Assembly (NCBI GenBank): GCA_023432465.1
Contig: JAEYUO010000058.1
Location: forward strand, 1-10,839
DNA length: 10,839 bases
Direction: 5' to 3'
Source of the DNA: Planctomycetota bacterium
GTDB taxonomy: Bacteria; Planctomycetota; Phycisphaerae; Phycisphaerales; UBA1924
The translations under genes were made by a program, and so were the position numbers. Positions 1 through 7,122 of this stretch are shown here, piece after piece (positions within the stretch are counted from its first letter, which is position 1; each line of letters begins with the position of its first letter). The notes under the pieces were generated by a model. The model did no database searches. It was not told the origin of the DNA and worked only from the letters and a program-made list of their open reading frames with translations.

Positions 1-471
1 GGCGGGGACATTCGAGGGGACTTGGGGGGGGGCGGGTTCCGAACGGTTGATCATCTCGAAGCGAGTGATGCGGCTTCGCTCGCGGCGCTGGCGCGGTCGC
101 CGAGCATCGGGACGCTGCTGCCGTGCACGGGGTTCCACACCGATGGTCGGTATGCGAACGGGCGGGGGCTGATTGATGCGGGCGGGGCGGTTGCGCTGGC
201 GAGCAATGCGAATCCGGGGAGCTCGCCGTGCCTATCGATGCAGATGGCGATCGCGCTGTCGGTCCGGTTCAACGGGCTGGGCGTGCGCGAGGCGTTGGCG
301 GCGGCAACTGTGAACGCGGGGATCGCGGCGGGGCTGGGGGACCGCGGGGTGATCTCGCCGGGTGCGCGGGCGGATGTGATCCTCCTGGATGTGCGTGATG
401 AGCGCGCGTTGGCGTATGAGTTCGGGGGCAACGCGGTGGGACGGGTGTTCTGCGGGGGCGTTGAGCCTTAG
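1..471 (+). CDS. hutI: Imidazolonepropionase, C-terminal part (5' end outside window)
   Basis: HutI hydrolyses 4-imidazolone-5-propanoate to N-formimino-glutamate, the third step of cytosolic histidine degradation. The reading frame is open from base 1, so the gene starts upstream; about 156 C-terminal residues are visible. Family features seen in order are the VDHLEA segment with the metal-binding His, TLLPCTGF, a GLIDAGG-AVALA strand, the NPGSSP-SMQM motif, AATVNAG, and the closing PGARADVILLD beta-sandwich strands of amidohydrolases. One departure stands out. The residue just before x-NPGSS, normally the Asp that completes the metal site, is Asn here (codon AAT at 205-207). Stop TAG at 469-471 overlaps the convergent MerR-type gene by 4 bp. 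No hutU, hutH or other hut gene is visible here. Identity is secure from motif order; activity is less certain because of the Asn. Confidence 0.9.
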   Translation, partial: GGDIRGDLGGGGFRTVDHLEASDAASLAALARSPSIGTLLPCTGFHTDGRYANGRGLIDAGGAVALASNANPGSSPCLSMQMAIALSVRFNGLGVREALAAATVNAGIAAGLGDRGVISPGARADVILLDVRDERALAYEFGGNAVGRVFCGGVEP

Positions 472-1385
472 GCGGTGCGGAGCGCCTTGCCGCGGAGCGC
501 GACATCGGGCTTGGCGGTCTTTTCGGCGAGCTGCGTGCGGACAGCGCGGGCGATGGCCTGGAGCTCGCAGATGGAGCCTGCGCTGAGAACACCGGAGGCC
601 GCGCCGAGCGCCGATCGACCCGCGCCGCTGAGGATGACGGGGATGCCTCGTGCGGCGAGCCGGGCGAGCTCGGGCAGGGCGGTTTCGATCTCGGTGCGGG
701 TGGTATCCGGGGCGATGCAGGCGATGATCAGCACGGTTCCCGAGTTGTGGATGGAGAGCGGGAAGCCCGGGTCCGAGGGGGCGTTGATATCCGGCGCGAG
801 GGTGAAGCCGCACTCCTTGATGGCGGTGGCGGCGATGAGCTGGGCGAGAGGATCACCGGCGGAGAGCGCGCACACCGTGGCGACGGGCGCGTTGAAGGCG
901 GGAGGAGCGATGAGGCTCTGCACCTGATCGATCGCGGCGGTCAGAAGCTCGGTTGCTCGGTGGGCGGTCAGGCGGCCATCGCCGGAGGCGCGGAGCTCTT
1001 CGGCGAGACGGTTTGTGGCGTAGGCGAGAGGGCCGTCGAAGATTGGGCCGACCGCGCGGGAGAGCAGGAACTCGGCGAGGATGAGGCCGCGAACGGCCGG
1101 GGCATCGCCGCGGCGGAGCGCATCGAGGAGGGCGAGGTCGCCCTTGCCCGCCGAGACGATGGAGACGAACTGGGAGGTGAGGTCGGGCAGCCCGAGCATC
1201 TCGGGCTGGGGGAGCTCCATGGCGGACCGGCGGAGGAAGCGGATGGCCTCCTGGATCGCGATGCGGCGGTGTCCGCCGGATGTACGCTGGGCTTCGAGCC
1301 GTCCATCATCGACCCACCGCTTCAGCGAAGATTCGCTGACACCGATGACGCCGGCCAGATCACGTGGCGAGAGGTTGGTAGACAT
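468..1385 (-). CDS. MerR-type regulator with degenerate B12-binding-like C-terminal domain
   Basis: A 305-residue cytosolic DNA-binding protein. Residues 5-53 form a MerR-type winged helix (LSPRDLAGVIGVSESSLKRW, then SGGHRR), followed by a helical region at about 75-157 resembling the cap domain of CarH-like photoreceptors and a Rossmann-like region at about 166-285 resembling a cobalamin-binding domain. The signature residues are missing. The cap motif Wx9EH reads L131-x9-A141-H142, and the position of the lower-ligand His (normally like GDPHELG) reads GDPLAQL at 177-183. The fold is probably kept while B12 binding and light sensing are lost; it may sense something else or act constitutively. 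ATG at 1385 is chosen because the conserved domain begins five residues later; an upstream extension to 1547 is low-complexity. No Shine-Dalgarno is visible. It converges on hutI, and no hut-specific link can be shown. Confidence 0.82.
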   Translation of the reverse strand: MSTNLSPRDLAGVIGVSESSLKRWVDDGRLEAQRTSGGHRRIAIQEAIRFLRRSAMELPQPEMLGLPDLTSQFVSIVSAGKGDLALLDALRRGDAPAVRGLILAEFLLSRAVGPIFDGPLAYATNRLAEELRASGDGRLTAHRATELLTAAIDQVQSLIAPPAFNAPVATVCALSAGDPLAQLIAATAIKECGFTLAPDINAPSDPGFPLSIHNSGTVLIIACIAPDTTRTEIETALPELARLAARGIPVILSGAGRSALGAASGVLSAGSICELQAIARAVRTQLAEKTAKPDVALRGKALRTA

Positions 1386-1603
1386 GGCAATCAGAGGGGG
1401 ACAATTCCGAATCGAACCTGGGTGACCACCAGCCGCCTGAGCAGGACGGCACATCACCGCCGGTTTCGAGGTCCGGTTGCCGAAAGATTCACTTTCAACG
1501 AGTCGCCTCTTCCCATTCCCGGAGCCCCCTCCCCCCAGCCCCCGCAATGCGTCCCGGGATCGCCTGTGTTGGGTGCCCTCTTGCCAACGCGATTCGGGCC
1601 GGG
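1386..1603. other. Intergenic region upstream of the MerR-type gene
   Basis: A 218-bp stretch with no convincing gene on either strand. It must carry the promoter for the minus-strand regulator, but I see no good -10/-35 pair. Visible items are a 10-bp sequence GGACAATTCC (1399-1408) that recurs upstream of the nuclease-like gene at 9968-9977, a short inverted repeat GAAAG/CTTTC (1482-1486 and 1492-1496), and a pyrimidine-rich C tract around 1525-1545. A TTCGATT string on the minus strand resembles a tRNA T-loop but lacks a pairing stem. Confidence 0.5.
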
Positions 1604-1852
1604 TCAGGCGGCCTTGGCGAAGTCTTCGGGTTCTTCGACGACCTCGGCTTCGATGATCTCGTCATCGAGGCCGCGACGGAGCTCGGCGAGTCGACGCTGG
1701 TAGGCGGTACGAAGCTCATGGACACGGATCTTCAGATCATGAAGTCGGCATTCCTCCCGGCGGGCCTGGGCTGCGGCGCAGAGGATGGCGAGCAGGGCGG
1801 AGGCGGAGATAAGTCCAAGGACGAGCCAGACTTCGAAGGAGAAGGCGACCAT
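1604..1852 (-). CDS. Small single-pass membrane protein with coiled coil
   Basis: An 82-residue protein that I do not recognise as a named family. Residues 1-29 hold one strong transmembrane helix (VWLVLGLISASALLAILCAA). Residues 30-62 are a charged heptad-like helix (RREECRLHDLKIRVHELRTA followed by YQRRLAELRR), likely a short coiled coil, and the tail 63-82 is acidic (DDEIIEAEVVEEPED). The composition is that of a real small membrane protein, and the opposite strand at this place encodes only an unstructured upstream extension. ATG at 1852 is chosen because it sits just before the membrane helix; a weak AGGG lies very close upstream. It is transcribed divergently from the 863-residue membrane protein with 51 bp between the starts, so the two may share regulation. 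Function unknown; a scaffold or assembly role at the membrane is only a guess. Confidence 0.72.
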   Translation of the reverse strand: MVAFSFEVWLVLGLISASALLAILCAAAQARREECRLHDLKIRVHELRTAYQRRLAELRRGLDDEIIEAEVVEEPEDFAKAA

Positions 1853-1866
1853 ATCCCTGCCATCGG

Positions 1867-1897
1867 TTGCCACGGCGGTCGGCTTTATCGTTACAAT
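1867..1897 (+). promoter_or_regulatory. Candidate promoter giving a leaderless mRNA
   Basis: TTGCCA (1867-1872) and TACAAT (1892-1897) resemble -35 and -10 boxes, with a long 19-nt spacer. TACAAT ends 6 nt before the GTG at 1904, so transcription would begin at or next to the start codon. No Shine-Dalgarno is present between them, which fits a leaderless transcript. This region is also the 51-bp divergent spacer shared with the minus-strand gene at 1604-1852. Confidence 0.45.
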
Positions 1898-1903
1898 CGG
1901 GCC

Positions 1904-4495
1904 GTGAATCCCCTCGGCCGAATCATCGCCCTTGCCGCCTTCCTTCTCCTGCTTGCGGGCCGTCCGCCCACGGCGGCGTTCGGGCAGACCGCACCGGCCG
2001 CGGGAACCGGGGAGGTGACCCTCCGGGTTTCGCAGTTCGGGCTGGCGGGTGCGGCCCGTCCGGGCGACTGGGTGGGGATCGAGTTGAAGGTGACGGATTC
2101 GGCAGCGCAGCCGCGGAACGTGCTGCTGAGGATCGAGATCCCGGATGGGGACGGGGATGCGGCGCAGATGCGCCGGGTGATCGTGGCGAACCCCGGGGTG
2201 GAGCAGAGCGCGTGGCTGTATGCCCGGCTGCCGTTCAACGCGACAAGCGGGACGACGTACAAGATCACCGCGCACGAGGCGATCGATGAGGGGAGCGGGA
2301 TCGCGGATGAGGATGGGGCGCGGTATGTGCCCGGTCGGCTGCTGGCATCGCTGGCGTATCCGCTGTCGAACCCGCTGGCGAGCGTGCACGGGATGATCGG
2401 GGTGATCGGTCGGCGCTCAGGCGGGCTGGATCAGTACTCGGCGAACATCTCGCAGGGCGGGTATGCGCCGACGGGGCATGAGTACACGCAGATCGTGCCG
2501 GGGCTCTCGAGGGTGAGCATGCCGGACCGTTGGCACGGGCTGGCGGCGTTTGAGGCGATCGTGTGGGCGGATGCGCAGACCGGCGAGCAGCCGTTGCAGC
2601 TCACCGCGCCGCAGGCGGATGCGATCCGGGAGTGGGTGGAGCGCGGCGGGCACCTGATCGTGATCATTCCTCCGGCGGGGCAGTCGTGGGTCGATGTGCC
2701 GGGCAACCCGCTGAGCGCGATCATGCCGGAGGTCTCGCTGCAGCGATCCGACGGCGTGGATCTGAACGCGTACAGGCCGATGCTGACGCGCCGGGCGGAA
2801 GTGGCGTTGCCCACGAACGCGGTTGTGCACTCGTTTACGCCGCGGCCGGGTTCGGAGCGGTACAACGCGATCCGGATTCTTGATGGGCCTGACGGCAAGT
2901 GCGTGGTGGTGCGGCGGCTTGTGGGAACGGGCGCGGTGACGCTGATCGGGATCGATGTCACGACGCGGACAATCAGTGATGTCTCGGGCGCGCTGCACGC
3001 GGATCTGTTCTGGCATCGCCTGCTGGGCAAGAGGTTGCCGCTCTTGAGCCCGTCGGAGCTGGATTCGGAGAAGCTCGGTGACCTTTCGCCCAATGCGACG
3101 CCGCAGCGCCAGCCGCGGTGGGTCGGCGGACGGACGGATGCGGACCTTGACGGGCTGATCGGCCCGGCGATCACGAAGTCCGCGCGGGCCGCGGCGGGGC
3201 TGTTGCTGGCGTTTGTGGTCTTCCTGCTGTACTGGCTGCTGGCCGGTCCGGTCGGGTTCTATGCGCTGAAGGAACGGAACCTGAAGCACTATTCGTGGCT
3301 GGGGTTTGTGGCCGCGGCGGGGGTGTTCACGGCGATTGCGTGGGGCGGGGCGAACGTGCTGCGGTCGCGCAAGGTGGAGGGGCAGCACCTGACGTTCGTC
3401 GATCATGTGTACGGGCAGTCGAACCAGCGCATGCGGAGCTGGTTCACGCTGATGCTTCCGGCGTATGGGAGCCAGCGGGTGGCGGTTGGTGATGCGCGGG
3501 ATGTGGAGCGGTATCGACACACGCTGTCATCGTGGGAGTCGCACTCGGGCTCGGGCGGATCGGGGCTTGCCTCGTTCCCCGATGCGCGGCCGTACGAGGT
3601 GGATGCGCGGTCGCCGTGGCGGCTGGATGTGCCGTCGCGGGCGACGACCAAGACCTTTCAGGCGGATTGGGCGGGCGGGCTGCCTGCCAACTGGGGCATG
3701 ATCACACCGCGGGCGGAGGGCGGGGCATCCGTCGGTCTGGGTGAGGAACTGAAACTCACGCCCGATCCGTCGATCGCCAGCCGGTGGCGGCTTTCGGGGA
3801 CGCTGACGCACAGCCTGCCGTCGGCGCTTGAGGATGTGACGCTGATCGTGGTGTTGGGGCAGGACAACCTCCCGGTGCCGCGGGCGGGGAGGATGGCGTA
3901 CAGCGATGGGCGGCTGCAGGCAAGAGCGTGGGACTTTGCCGCGCCGGGGAACAAGCCGTGGCTGCCGGGGACGGAGCTTGACCTTGCGGCGGTGACGGGG
4001 AGCGACGGAAGCGTGCCGCGGCTGGAGATGGGGCGCCTGCTGGATCGGATCGTGCCGCGGGCCCCATCGACGTTTGGCGGGCAGTCGCCGATGGAACTTG
4101 CACTGCGGAACGTGCCCGAATCGCTGACGGCGATTGCGCTGTTTGGGATCATCCCGCCGCCGAACCCTGCGGACAACTCGACCCAGACCCTTGCGCGGCG
4201 GGCCGCGACGCACACGTGTGACCTGAGCCGGTGGTTCACGCAGCCATGCATCATCGTGATCGGGCACTTGGCGACGGATGCGCAGGGGCGGGGGATTGAG
4301 ACGCCCCTGCCGATCTCGGTGGATGGTGAACCGTCGGACACAACCCGCAAGCGCGTGCTGGGGCGGACGGTGGTCCGCTGGGTATATCCGCTGCCGGCAT
4401 CGCCGCCGGGCTATGCCGTCGCCGCGGCGGGCGCAACGGACGGTGAGGAGGGGGCTGCGGGCACCCCCACAGAGGAACGTGAACCTGCCCCGTGA
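1904..4495 (+). CDS. Secreted/membrane protein with Ig-like, GATase-like and two central TM segments
   Basis: An 863-residue protein without a name I can give. Residues 1-28 are a Sec signal peptide (hydrophobic RIIALAAFLLLLAG, cleavage probably near AFG-Q). Residues 36-125 look like an all-beta Ig-type domain. Residues about 205-260 (FEAIVWAD, then IREWVERGGHLIVIIP) match the glutamine-amidotransferase-like fold seen in many large bacterial membrane proteins, with no visible catalytic triad. Two membrane helices follow at about 430-452 and 464-486, then a soluble C-terminal part of about 375 residues ending in an acidic, low-complexity tail. GTG at 1904 is chosen because it immediately precedes the signal peptide and follows a -10-like box; the frame is open upstream to 1547, but that stretch is antisense to a better small gene. 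The ABC ATPase follows after 69 bp, suggesting one operon. A part in envelope transport or assembly is inference. Confidence 0.8.
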   Translation: MNPLGRIIALAAFLLLLAGRPPTAAFGQTAPAAGTGEVTLRVSQFGLAGAARPGDWVGIELKVTDSAAQPRNVLLRIEIPDGDGDAAQMRRVIVANPGVEQSAWLYARLPFNATSGTTYKITAHEAIDEGSGIADEDGARYVPGRLLASLAYPLSNPLASVHGMIGVIGRRSGGLDQYSANISQGGYAPTGHEYTQIVPGLSRVSMPDRWHGLAAFEAIVWADAQTGEQPLQLTAPQADAIREWVERGGHLIVIIPPAGQSWVDVPGNPLSAIMPEVSLQRSDGVDLNAYRPMLTRRAEVALPTNAVVHSFTPRPGSERYNAIRILDGPDGKCVVVRRLVGTGAVTLIGIDVTTRTISDVSGALHADLFWHRLLGKRLPLLSPSELDSEKLGDLSPNATPQRQPRWVGGRTDADLDGLIGPAITKSARAAAGLLLAFVVFLLYWLLAGPVGFYALKERNLKHYSWLGFVAAAGVFTAIAWGGANVLRSRKVEGQHLTFVDHVYGQSNQRMRSWFTLMLPAYGSQRVAVGDARDVERYRHTLSSWESHSGSGGSGLASFPDARPYEVDARSPWRLDVPSRATTKTFQADWAGGLPANWGMITPRAEGGASVGLGEELKLTPDPSIASRWRLSGTLTHSLPSALEDVTLIVVLGQDNLPVPRAGRMAYSDGRLQARAWDFAAPGNKPWLPGTELDLAAVTGSDGSVPRLEMGRLLDRIVPRAPSTFGGQSPMELALRNVPESLTAIALFGIIPPPNPADNSTQTLARRAATHTCDLSRWFTQPCIIVIGHLATDAQGRGIETPLPISVDGEPSDTTRKRVLGRTVVRWVYPLPASPPGYAVAAAGATDGEEGAAGTPTEEREPAP

Positions 4496-4564
4496 ACCCG
4501 GGCCGCGCCGGACGCGAACACTTGCTTTGACTGCTTTGCCCACGACGACCAGGAGACTCCGCCT

Positions 4565-5551
4565 GTGCCGATGATCGAAACGATCAACCTGACCAAGCGC
4601 TACGGCGACCTTGTCGCGCTCGACTCGCTCAACCTTGCCATCGAACAGGGGGACTGCTTCGGCTTCATCGGGCCCAACGGCGCGGGGAAGACGACGACGA
4701 TCAAGATCCTGGCAACCCTGCTCAAGCCGTCATCGGGCCAGGCGATGATCGACGGGCTGACGGTGGGGTATCAGAACCGCCAGATCCGCCCGCTGATCGG
4801 CTATGTGCCGGACTTCATGGGTGCGTACGAGGACATGGTGGTGACGGAGTACCTCGAGTTCTTCGCCGCGTGCTACAACATCCACGGGCAGCAGCGGAAG
4901 AAGGTCGTCGCGGATGTGCTGGACCTGACGGACCTGAACTACAAGGCGACGGCGGAGGTGAACTCGCTGTCGCGCGGCATGCAGCAGCGGCTCTCGATCG
5001 CGCGTGTGCTGCTGCACGACCCGAAGGTGCTGCTGATGGATGAGCCGGCCTCGGGGCTTGACCCGCGGGCGCGCATCGAGATCCGCGAGCTGCTCAAGGA
5101 GCTGAAGCGGATGGGCAAGACGATCATCATCTCGTCGCACATTCTGCCGGAGCTGGGCGAGCTGTGCAACGTGGTGGGGATCATCGAGCGCGGGCAACTG
5201 CTGTTCTCCGGCTCGGTGCAGCAGGCGATGACCCGGGCGCGCGTGGGCAACATCGTGCACGTGGCCGTGGCCGATCGCACGGCGGCGGCGGTGAAGGTGC
5301 TGCAGGCGATGCCGGGGATCGCGAAGGTGAGCGTGGTGGAGGGACAGCCCGCGCCCAAGGGGCTCAACGGGTCGGCAGCGCACTGGGACGGGCGGGTGAT
5401 CCACCTGCACTTTGATGCGGGCGCGAAGACGGATGTGACGGATGTGCCCAACCTGCTGATCAACCAGGGATTCCGCATTGTGCTGTTCACCGAGGAAGCG
5501 GTGAACCTGGAGACGGCGTTCATGCGGCTGACCAAGGGGGCGGTGCAGTAG
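4565..5551 (+). CDS. ABC-2 type transporter ATP-binding protein (CcmA-like)
   Basis: A 328-residue cytosolic ATPase that would drive a membrane permease. Motifs in order: Walker A GPNGAGKTT (36-44), a Q-loop region reading YVPDFMG (80-86) with Asp in the Gln position as in many members of this branch, signature LSRGMQQR (135-142), Walker B LLMDEP (156-161), D-loop SGLDP (163-167) and switch His192. Residues about 230-328 are an extra C-terminal domain of the kind found in ABC-2 drug/polysaccharide exporters. GTG at 4565 is preferred because AGGAG (4551-4555) lies 9 nt upstream; an ATG two codons later is possible. It probably shares an mRNA with the membrane protein ending at 4495. No ABC-2 permease gene is adjacent, and the neighbour has only two membrane helices, so the permease must lie elsewhere or the partner is unusual. 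Substrate unknown. Confidence 0.93.
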   Translation: MPMIETINLTKRYGDLVALDSLNLAIEQGDCFGFIGPNGAGKTTTIKILATLLKPSSGQAMIDGLTVGYQNRQIRPLIGYVPDFMGAYEDMVVTEYLEFFAACYNIHGQQRKKVVADVLDLTDLNYKATAEVNSLSRGMQQRLSIARVLLHDPKVLLMDEPASGLDPRARIEIRELLKELKRMGKTIIISSHILPELGELCNVVGIIERGQLLFSGSVQQAMTRARVGNIVHVAVADRTAAAVKVLQAMPGIAKVSVVEGQPAPKGLNGSAAHWDGRVIHLHFDAGAKTDVTDVPNLLINQGFRIVLFTEEAVNLETAFMRLTKGAVQ

Positions 5552-5625
5552 GGCTCTGTGGGGTGGGCACGACCGGCATCGGCCCGATTGGGCGGCAAAT
5601 CCGTCATGGTCGGGAGGATTCCGCT

Positions 5626-5653
5626 TTGGCAACGAGCGGCCGCGCTGCATAAT
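5626..5653 (+). promoter_or_regulatory. Candidate sigma70-like promoter for the PEP-CTERM-like gene
   Basis: TTGGCA (5626-5631) and CATAAT (5648-5653), spaced by 16 nt, form the best -35/-10 pair seen in the window. Transcription would start near 5660, downstream of the GTG at 5656, and so supports the TTG start at 5707 with a leader of roughly 45 nt. Confidence 0.5.
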
Positions 5654-5706
5654 CAGTGAGTCGGGCACCGACCGGTCCGGGCGTCCGGCGAGGCTGGAGA
5701 GAGGCC

Positions 5707-6468
5707 TTGCGATTCTGGCTGGTGTGCAGTTCTGCGCTGACAGTGTGCGCATCGCCGGCCGCGGCGGGGGTGGTGTACTTCACCCATCGTCCGGCGTTTG
5801 CATCGCACGCCGCGATGGGCGGCGGGGTGCACATCGCGACCGAGACGTTTGAGGAAGCGGAACTCATGGGCGGCAAGTCGCCGTTCCCTGATCCGCTTTC
5901 GAGCGGGGTGCCGAACTCGACCGTTTTCCCGGAAGGCTTGGCCGCGCCGGGGCTGACGATGCAGACGAACCGACGGGCCGGTCCGCTTGCGCTGCGGGAT
6001 GCGCCATCGGGCAATGCGCAGGCGATGTTCGCGGTAGGGCTGGGGGCGATCGGCACGACGAGCACCAAGGTCGGAGAGGACCTGGGCATTCTCTTCGGGA
6101 TCGAATGCAGTATCGACATTTTGTTTGAGATCGATGGGCTTCAGGCGGTCGGGCTGGAGCTGTCGCGGTTCGCGGCGTTCGGCACGGCGGGGTGGCACAT
6201 CGGCATCTTCGATGCGGATGATGCGTTCATCGGCCAGTATGTCGTCGCGGGTCCCGTCGCGGCGGAGCCCGCAACGAACTTCTTCGGCGTGTGGTCCGAC
6301 ACGCCGATCGCACGCATCAATCTCTTCGATCTGTCGGCCGCGCCATCACCGGATGCGGTTGACAACATCGAGATGTGGGTGCCCGCGCCGGGCGTCGGAG
6401 CTTCGCTTTTGGTGCTTGGGTTTGCGGGGTTCTTGAGACGTCGGCGCGAGCGTTGCGAGATCAGATGA
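5707..6468 (+). CDS. Secreted protein with PEP-CTERM-like sorting tail
   Basis: A 253-residue exported protein. The N-terminus MRFWLVCSSALTVCASPAAA is a classic Sec signal peptide. The body (about 22-224) is glycine- and aromatic-rich, probably beta-sandwich, with no catalytic motif I recognise. The C-terminus reads VPAPG (225-229), a short hydrophobic helix to about 243, then RRRR (244-247): the tripartite layout of PEP-CTERM proteins, processed by exosortase in known systems. TTG at 5707 is chosen over GTG at 5656 because GGAG (5696-5699) lies 7 nt upstream, because the signal peptide starts exactly there, and because the candidate promoter would place the transcript start after 5656. No exosortase gene is in the window. 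The stop overlaps the convergent zinc-ribbon gene by 8 bp. A surface or exopolysaccharide-associated role is inferred from the tail alone. Confidence 0.85.
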   Translation: MRFWLVCSSALTVCASPAAAGVVYFTHRPAFASHAAMGGGVHIATETFEEAELMGGKSPFPDPLSSGVPNSTVFPEGLAAPGLTMQTNRRAGPLALRDAPSGNAQAMFAVGLGAIGTTSTKVGEDLGILFGIECSIDILFEIDGLQAVGLELSRFAAFGTAGWHIGIFDADDAFIGQYVVAGPVAAEPATNFFGVWSDTPIARINLFDLSAAPSPDAVDNIEMWVPAPGVGASLLVLGFAGFLRRRRERCEIR

Positions 6469-6898
6469 ACGAGCCGGCCGCGATGAGGACGATGTAGAGT
6501 CCGACCAGCACGACAGACAGGCCGATGGTGACCCAGCCCAGGATGATGCCGGCCGTGGCCGCGCCGCTGCCGTTGTTGGGGCCGGGCAAAGACTTTGCCT
6601 GGTTGCGGGCCATGTGGCCGCAGACGACCGCGGGGATGGCGATGACGATCGACAGCGGTCCGAGGCAGGCGACACAGAGCGCGATTGACACGATTCCCAG
6701 GACCATGGCGGTGGTCGCCATGCCGTTGACCTGGCTTGTCGGTGGCCGCGACCAGATGTCGGTGCCGCATTCGGGGCACTTGCCATCGACGCGGATTCCG
6801 GAGAGCTCGTAGCCGCACTTCCAGCAGCGGGGATGGACGGGCGGGGGTTCGGGGGGAGCGAACGCCGTGGCAGGCGGTGGCGGGGGAGGGTTCTCCAT
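6461..6898 (-). CDS. Zinc-ribbon and DUF4190-like small membrane protein
   Basis: A 145-residue membrane protein. A proline-rich leader (1-22) is followed by a zinc ribbon with Cys25, Cys28, Cys41 and Cys44 (CWKCGYELSG and CPECG), an arrangement common in planctomycete proteins. Residues about 61-98 (GMATTAMVLGIVSIALCVAC, then LGPLSIVIAIPAVVCGHMAR) and 114-141 are membrane segments whose pattern, including GHMARNQ and ATAGIILGWV, matches DUF4190. The family has no established function; the ribbon may mediate protein contacts. ATG at 6898 is chosen because the upstream extension is unstructured. A TATGCT box (complement of 6905-6910) ends 6 nt before the ATG, hinting at a leaderless mRNA, but no -35 is visible. 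The gene converges on the PEP-CTERM-like gene with an 8-bp overlap. Confidence 0.85.
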   Translation of the reverse strand: MENPPPPPPATAFAPPEPPPVHPRCWKCGYELSGIRVDGKCPECGTDIWSRPPTSQVNGMATTAMVLGIVSIALCVACLGPLSIVIAIPAVVCGHMARNQAKSLPGPNNGSGAATAGIILGWVTIGLSVVLVGLYIVLIAAGSFI

Positions 6899-7083
6899 CG
6901 ATTCAGCATACCGCGCCACCCCCCTCCCCCCACCGCAACCTCCCCCGATTCGCCCCTGTCCCGAGCTGCGCGGAGGTTCCCCCATGCCGATAACCCCCTG
7001 AAAGTGGCGACATGCCCTCGGGGACCGAGTTTCTGGATGGTGAGGCGAGACTTCGATCCCCTGGAGTTCGCGCGCGAGCGTTC

Positions 7084-7112
7084 TTGCCGACCGATCGGGT
7101 GCCCCCTACTGT
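7084..7112 (+). promoter_or_regulatory. Candidate rpsB promoter
   Basis: TTGCCG (7084-7089) and TACTGT (7107-7112) are separated by exactly 17 nt. The -10 match is weak (three of six), so confidence is low. Transcription would start near 7119, just ahead of the first leader hairpin, which is the main reason for preferring this site over other weak matches. Confidence 0.3.
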
Positions 7113-7122
7113 TCCCGACCAA

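Noticed and set aside
232..813. Long arginine/proline-rich frames antisense to or overlapping hutI and other genes
   Set aside because: Such frames are open across the window because of the high GC content; they show biased, repetitive composition and no domain pattern.
1399..1430. tRNA or tmRNA 3' end on the minus strand (GGTTCGATTC)
   Set aside because: The T-loop-like string has no pairing T-stem (CCAGG against CGGAA), no acceptor stem and no CCA.
1386..1547. Longer start for the MerR-type regulator
   Set aside because: The extra 54 residues are Gly/Arg-rich and unstructured; the conserved winged helix begins five residues after the ATG at 1385.
1547..1903. Upstream in-frame extension of the 863-residue membrane protein
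   Set aside because: The extension would place 119 low-information residues before a clear signal peptide and runs antisense to a coherent small membrane protein; the GTG at 1904 has a -10-like box at leaderless distance.
4527..4555. Separate promoter for the ABC ATPase (TTGACT at 4527-4532)
   Set aside because: Nothing like a -10 box occurs 15-19 nt downstream; the position is taken by the ribosome binding site AGGAG.
5582..5593. Terminator after the ABC ATPase (GCCC-GATT-GGGC)
   Set aside because: The stem is only 4 bp and no T tract follows.
6905..6955. G-rich tract on the minus strand as a G-quadruplex or repeat element
   Set aside because: The runs of G are irregular and typical of this genome's spacers; no repeated unit is present.
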